Source of the DNA: Clostridia bacterium | Lineage (GTDB): Bacteria; Bacillota; Clostridia; Christensenellales; Aristaeellaceae | Assembly: GCA_017458865.1 (NCBI GenBank) | Contig: JAFSZW010000568.1 | Span: forward strand, 1-10,216 | Reading direction: 5' to 3' | Length of the DNA stretch: 10,216 nt | Part shown: one piece after another, positions 6,825 through 10,216 of the stretch | Layout of the letters: each line of letters starts with the position of its first letter | Numbering within the stretch: position 1 is the stretch's first letter | The notes under the pieces: generated by a model | The model's input: only the letters and a program-made list of their open reading frames with translations | Databases searched by the model: none | What the model was told of the DNA's origin: nothing | Made by a program: the position numbers and the translations under genes

Positions 6825-6858
6825 AAAAGAATGGAAAGCGTCTGCCGCTGCAGACGCT
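6825..6858 (-). terminator. Terminator or attenuator after VTC gene
   Basis: Read on the minus strand: a perfect 9-bp stem AGCGTCTGC/GCAGACGCT (6850-6858 and 6837-6845) with a 4-nt loop, then TTCCATTCTTTT (6825-6836). The stem is GC-rich and strong, but the T-tract is interrupted, so termination may be partial. It begins 6 nt past the VTC stop codon and leaves only about 26 nt before the NA37 start. Confidence 0.7.
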
Positions 6859-6864
6859 GTTGGT

Positions 6865-7572
6865 TCAGTATTCCCTGTTTTCATAGCGCCGGCACCAGGT
6901 GTACTTGCTGACGGCGCTCCGCTGGGCGGTGACGGAACTGAGGACGCTCTGGAGGTAGGAGGGCAGGAATTCATCGAACTTGACCTCAAGCACCTCAACA
7001 GGGTCGTCAAAAACGGGATAGGTGGGGATTGCCGCATTGAACATATCAATGGAATTGAGACCGGTGCGAATCTGTTTGTCAAAGGTGATGCGTACCTCCT
7101 CCGCATCCATGATATACGCCTCACGGACGTAGTCGACAATGACCGCGGGGCGCAAAAGGCGCGTGCGCATCTCCCTGAACACATCGTGGAGGAGCGGATG
7201 CCGCATGCGCTGCAGGCCTTCCGGGTCACCGGCGATGAGCTGGTCTGCAAGATCCCTCGGAATGGAGACGGACTGCTTGGAGATGAGATCGCCGTACTTG
7301 CTCTTGCACTCAAGCTTGATCACTTTGTCGCTGAAATTGTAAATGCGGATCCGGTATTTCTTACGGTTGCCGACACCGGCAATCTTCTCCTCGAGCGCGT
7401 CATCATTGATGGTATCAAAATAGAGTGAACGGATGAGGTATTCATTGGTGGGTCCCCCGTTGGGATCATGCTGCATGAGCGGGGAGATGATGGAGCGCAG
7501 CACTCCAAGCTCAGCAGGGGTGATGAGGAATTTCAGCTCATGCCGGAGGGGGATCTTTCGGACACTGGGCAT
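6865..7572 (-). CDS. VTC-domain polyphosphate polymerase
   Basis: 235-aa cytosolic protein consisting of a single VTC domain (PF09359), the tunnel-fold catalytic domain that in yeast Vtc4 makes inorganic polyphosphate from nucleotide triphosphate. Basic tunnel residues and metal ligands are in place: RHELKF at 10-15, IRSLYFD at 47-53, KYRIRIY at 72-78, KLECKSK at 86-92, VDYVREAY at 146-153, RITFDKQIR at 161-169, LEVKFDEFLP at 195-204 and SKYTWCRR at 222-229. It has no membrane segment and no SPX domain, unlike the yeast subunits. The ATG at 7572 lies 5 nt after the stop of the DUF4956 gene, and its AGGG-type binding site is inside that gene, so translation is probably coupled. Polymerase activity is inferred from family and motifs; substrate and product are not shown by sequence. 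Confidence 0.88.
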   Translation of the reverse strand: MPSVRKIPLRHELKFLITPAELGVLRSIISPLMQHDPNGGPTNEYLIRSLYFDTINDDALEEKIAGVGNRKKYRIRIYNFSDKVIKLECKSKYGDLISKQSVSIPRDLADQLIAGDPEGLQRMRHPLLHDVFREMRTRLLRPAVIVDYVREAYIMDAEEVRITFDKQIRTGLNSIDMFNAAIPTYPVFDDPVEVLEVKFDEFLPSYLQSVLSSVTAQRSAVSKYTWCRRYENREY

Positions 7573-7577
7573 ACGGC

Positions 7578-8252
7578 TCAGTTCCCTGCCTCAGACTGGC
7601 AGGCGATCAGCGTGGCGTTGTGGACGCCCTCGGTGCCCAGCATCTTATTGACGATGTCAAAGCGCTCCTTCAGCTGGACTTCCACGGTCAGTTCAACACC
7701 ACCCGGCGTGACGGCTTTGCTGCGCAGACGCTGCACCTTGATGCGCCGGACAAAGTCCATGACCTCATTCTCGGCGTACTCATCATAGTGCACGACCAGC
7801 AGATAGGTGTTCGGCGTGCGCAGACGGAAAAAGGCCAGGAGCAGCATGGCGACGGAAATGCCGGACACGACAACGAGCGCAATCGTGTAGAGCTCGGCAC
7901 CCAGCAGAATGCCCATGGTCAGGGACCAGAACATGTACGCGGTATCCAGCGGGTCCTTGACGGCGGTCCTGAAACGGACGATGGACAGGGCGCCGACCAT
8001 GCCCATGGACAGGGCGATATTGCTCTTGATGCACATGACGACCGGCGTGGTGATCATGCAGAGCATGATGAGCGTGGTCGCAAAGGACGGGGAAAAGAGC
8101 ACCCCGCGGAAGGCTTTCCGGTAGACAAGGGCGATAATCAGGCCAACGAGGAACCCAAACCCGAGGGCAATCACCATTTTGAGCGGGGTCAGGGCAACCA
8201 TCTGCTGGTCAAACCAATCTGTGACGGACACATCGTTGATAATACTGCGCAT
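7578..8252 (-). CDS. DUF4956 membrane protein
   Basis: 224-aa integral membrane protein of the DUF4956 family (PF16316), function unknown. Hydrophobic segments lie at about residues 24-44, 57-77, 104-119 and 121-143; a shorter one around 78-92 leads into the hallmark motif ALSIVRFRTAVKDP (88-101). That motif puts conserved Arg, Lys and Asp next to the membrane core. The remaining 146-224 form a soluble domain that reads as alternating strands and helices and could be a small ferredoxin-like or ACT-like regulatory domain (inference). The ATG at 8252 has AGGAGG 5 nt upstream (8258-8263). It sits 44 nt after the CotH stop with no terminator between, and 5 nt before the VTC gene, so the three are very likely co-transcribed. 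A membrane partner of the polyphosphate polymerase is the natural guess. Confidence 0.87.
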   Translation of the reverse strand: MRSIINDVSVTDWFDQQMVALTPLKMVIALGFGFLVGLIIALVYRKAFRGVLFSPSFATTLIMLCMITTPVVMCIKSNIALSMGMVGALSIVRFRTAVKDPLDTAYMFWSLTMGILLGAELYTIALVVVSGISVAMLLLAFFRLRTPNTYLLVVHYDEYAENEVMDFVRRIKVQRLRSKAVTPGGVELTVEVQLKERFDIVNKMLGTEGVHNATLIACQSEAGN

Positions 8253-8257
8253 AATAT

Positions 8258-8263
8258 CCTCCT
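8258..8263 (-). promoter_or_regulatory. Ribosome binding site of DUF4956 gene
   Basis: AGGAGG on the minus strand, 5 nt before the ATG at 8252, within the 44-nt gap after the CotH gene. Confidence 0.8.
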
Positions 8264-8296
8264 GCTTTTGCTAGACGGTATCTGAATCTTGTCATG

Positions 8297-10216
8297 CTAT
8301 TCCACACCCAGGCGGGGACCCAGGTATTCAAGCATCTGGCTGTCGCTCAGATTGAAATAGCTCTGAATGTCATTGTAAATATAGTAGGGACGTCTGGGGA
8401 AAATACGGGTCAGCATGCGTTCGCAGCGGGTAACCCAGTAGTTGTAGCCGCCGTCCGCGTTCTTTGGCTGGTCAAAGGAGATCTTCTTGTCGACCAGTGC
8501 AGCCCAGCGCTGCATGTGCAGCGTCATCTCCGGCTTGATTTCGACGATCATGGAGTTGAACAGATAGGTCAGGTGCTCGGTCGTGAAGATGGTCCGGTAG
8601 AACTCTCCGTACCGGCGCAGAAACTTCTCCCGCACCTCAGGGTGCTTGATGAGGTTCCGGATCAGGACGTTCGACTTGATTTTCTGCGAGCCCATACCCT
8701 TTTCATTGAGCACATAGGACACGCCGCCGGAAATCTTGGTCCCGCTGACGGTGACGTTGAAAAATCCCCAGTCGGAGTCATAGAAGAGGTAGCGCCACTT
8801 GCCGTCCCCGGACTTGGCATTCCGGTAGAAGCGGATATTGCCGGGGTCCGTATTGCCGAAGAAGGATTCAAAGATGAAATAGTCGATCATGTTGTCGACA
8901 TCCACCTTTGAACAGACATAGGCATATGCCTCGGGATCGTTCGCCAGATCATGACTTTCAACATAGGCGACCAGATCCTTGTAGTCCTCGTTTGAGCCGT
9001 GGTTGACCTGTGTATGGCTTGTACCGTTGGATTCAAGCACATCCAGATCATCCGCATTGGCCCACCCCTCGTGCTGGGCAATCATCTTGTATCCGGCGCG
9101 CTCACGCAGGTTGTAATGGCCCCAGTATTCGCCGTTGATATACACGATGACCGGCTTCCATGCCTGACAGACGACGGAGCTGCCGCTCTCATCAATGAGC
9201 CTTGACTGCATGCCGTCTATGACCCTGGTATACAGGCCGTCCTGTCCGCCGTTTCGCAGCACGATGCTGGCATAGCTTGTAAACGGACGGTCATCAAAGA
9301 AAGCGTAATCGAAGGTCGGCTTGCCGAACTGGCTGTCCGCCTTGACGTACAGGCTCTTCTGCGGCATATCGAGCGAATACTGGCCCATCACGCGGAAGGA
9401 CATGCCCTGGGAGACACACTGGCGCCCTTCAAGGTCGTAGTATTCTATCCAGCCGGTAAACGTGTTTTTCTGCCAGTATGTGGCTTTCTTCCACGGCGGA
9501 TCCGTGTTTTCGCGGTCGATATTCGGACCGTCTGCAAACATGCCGTATTCCTCATTGTAGAGGTGATCCGGGTCGGTTGTAATGCAAACCACCGGCATGG
9601 TATGGTAGACGGAAATCAGGTAGGTGGATGAGACCACCTGGGAGGGCTCAAGGCCGTCCTGGAAAGCGCGGGCGCGTACCACAGTATTGCGTTCAATGGT
9701 AATGGGCTCCGTATACTTTTCCGAGTATACGGTCGGATCCGTCCCGTCCGTGGTATAGCGGACCACGCAGTTTACGGGCACGGACAGCGTGACGCCGGCA
9801 TTCCCCTCGAGCGGCCGCTCGTAGATGCCGCCGGACACGAGGAAGGAAGGCGGCTCTGAGTATCCAACGAAGCCCTGGCCATTCGGTTCGCCCGGACTCG
9901 GCTGGCTGTAGTAGAAAAGGCCTGCCTGGCCGAGTGTGCGGCCGTATGAGGTGTCATCATACAGCTGGGGAACGACGATCTTATCGAGGATTTTCCCCTC
10001 CGGCGATGAGAGGACGATCGTCTCACCGGATTGTTTCAGATTGAAATCGGTGAAGGTATAAACGCCCTTTTTGCTGGTCTGCGTCTTGTCGCAGTAGATG
10101 ACCAGATAACTGTTGTTTTCAATGGTCAGGTTGGGAAAGGCCCATTTTCTCGGTTTCTTTATGTTATCAGAAAGGCCGTAACCTTTCAGGTTAACGGCCT
10201 GTCCACTCATGTTATA
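8297..10216 (-). CDS. CotH kinase family protein with lamin-tail domain, 5' partial
   Basis: At least 639 aa; the reading frame stays open through the right edge, so the N-terminus is missing. The Met encoded at 10210 is not a credible start: the codons before it read Tyr-Asn, giving YNMSGQAVNLKGYGLSDN, the typical beginning of a lamin-tail domain (LTD). Numbering from that Met: LTD at about 1-95; a chitobiase/beta-hexosaminidase C-terminal type repeat (CHB_HEX_C) at 135-198 with RYTTDGTDP; and a CotH kinase domain (PF08757) at about 205-605. The CotH domain shows KSLYVKAD (285-292), YINGEYWGHYNLRER (357-371), FFGNTDPGNIRFYR (450-463) and the acidic YDSDWGF (477-483). CotH of Bacillus spores is a protein kinase acting on coat proteins; LTD and CHB_HEX domains are common in exported proteins. 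An exported or cell-surface kinase is likely; the substrate is unknown. It is the first visible gene of the operon. Confidence 0.9.
   Translation of the reverse strand, partial: YNMSGQAVNLKGYGLSDNIKKPRKWAFPNLTIENNSYLVIYCDKTQTSKKGVYTFTDFNLKQSGETIVLSSPEGKILDKIVVPQLYDDTSYGRTLGQAGLFYYSQPSPGEPNGQGFVGYSEPPSFLVSGGIYERPLEGNAGVTLSVPVNCVVRYTTDGTDPTVYSEKYTEPITIERNTVVRARAFQDGLEPSQVVSSTYLISVYHTMPVVCITTDPDHLYNEEYGMFADGPNIDRENTDPPWKKATYWQKNTFTGWIEYYDLEGRQCVSQGMSFRVMGQYSLDMPQKSLYVKADSQFGKPTFDYAFFDDRPFTSYASIVLRNGGQDGLYTRVIDGMQSRLIDESGSSVVCQAWKPVIVYINGEYWGHYNLRERAGYKMIAQHEGWANADDLDVLESNGTSHTQVNHGSNEDYKDLVAYVESHDLANDPEAYAYVCSKVDVDNMIDYFIFESFFGNTDPGNIRFYRNAKSGDGKWRYLFYDSDWGFFNVTVSGTKISGGVSYVLNEKGMGSQKIKSNVLIRNLIKHPEVREKFLRRYGEFYRTIFTTEHLTYLFNSMIVEIKPEMTLHMQRWAALVDKKISFDQPKNADGGYNYWVTRCERMLTRIFPRRPYYIYNDIQSYFNLSDSQMLEYLGPRLGVE

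Noticed and set aside
6715..8285. Long plus-strand open frames opposite the VTC and DUF4956 genes (6715-7428 and 7620-8285).
   Set aside because: They are antisense shadows of genes with clear family motifs, have no supporting ribosome binding sites and give low-complexity His/Gly/Asp-rich translations.
10208..10210. Met at 10210 as the CotH gene start.
   Set aside because: The frame continues upstream to the window edge, and the preceding Tyr-Asn completes a lamin-tail motif, so the gene is cut by the window.

Overview
This window looks like chromosomal DNA from a Gram-positive, low-to-mid GC bacterium of the Bacillota, most likely a clostridial (Lachnospiraceae- or Oscillospiraceae-like) anaerobe. 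The basis is the gene families (DegV/FakB, a TM1586-type nitroreductase, a Firmicutes-style NA37 protein, DnaE1, and CotH + DUF4956 + VTC together), the strong AGGAGG-type ribosome binding sites and TTGACA-type promoters. By eye the GC content is moderate, somewhat above 50%. Every gene I accept lies on the minus strand, so transcription runs from high to low coordinates.

Right part (10216 down to about 6825): a surface-associated gene set in operon order. A CotH-type kinase with an N-terminal lamin-tail domain and a beta-hexosaminidase-type repeat is cut by the window edge at its 5' end. It is followed by a DUF4956 membrane protein and, 5 nt further on, a VTC-domain polyphosphate polymerase. 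A 9-bp hairpin with an imperfect T-tract closes this set. Immediately after it comes an NA37/YejK-type nucleoid-associated protein with no room for its own promoter beyond the hairpin, so it probably depends on read-through or on a promoter inside the upstream gene.

Middle part (about 5820 to 2020): dnaE, the replicative DNA polymerase III alpha subunit, has a TTGACA-N17-TAAACT promoter beginning 6 nt past the NA37 stop codon and a leader of about 110 nt.

Left part (2020 to 1): a TM1586-type nitroreductase-like flavoprotein has its own promoter in the short gap after dnaE and a textbook terminator behind it. Then comes a DegV-family fatty-acid-binding protein behind a near-consensus promoter with several operator-like repeats and a hairpin at the predicted mRNA 5' end. 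The first 170 bases hold no gene I can support, but they are rich in short inverted repeats and resemble a structured or repeated intergenic element.

Functionally, dnaE, the nitroreductase and degV look like ordinary core genes expressed as separate units. The part worth most attention is CotH-DUF4956-VTC: an extracellular kinase-like protein, an uncharacterised membrane protein and a cytosolic polyphosphate-synthesis domain, co-transcribed and presumably working together at the cell envelope.
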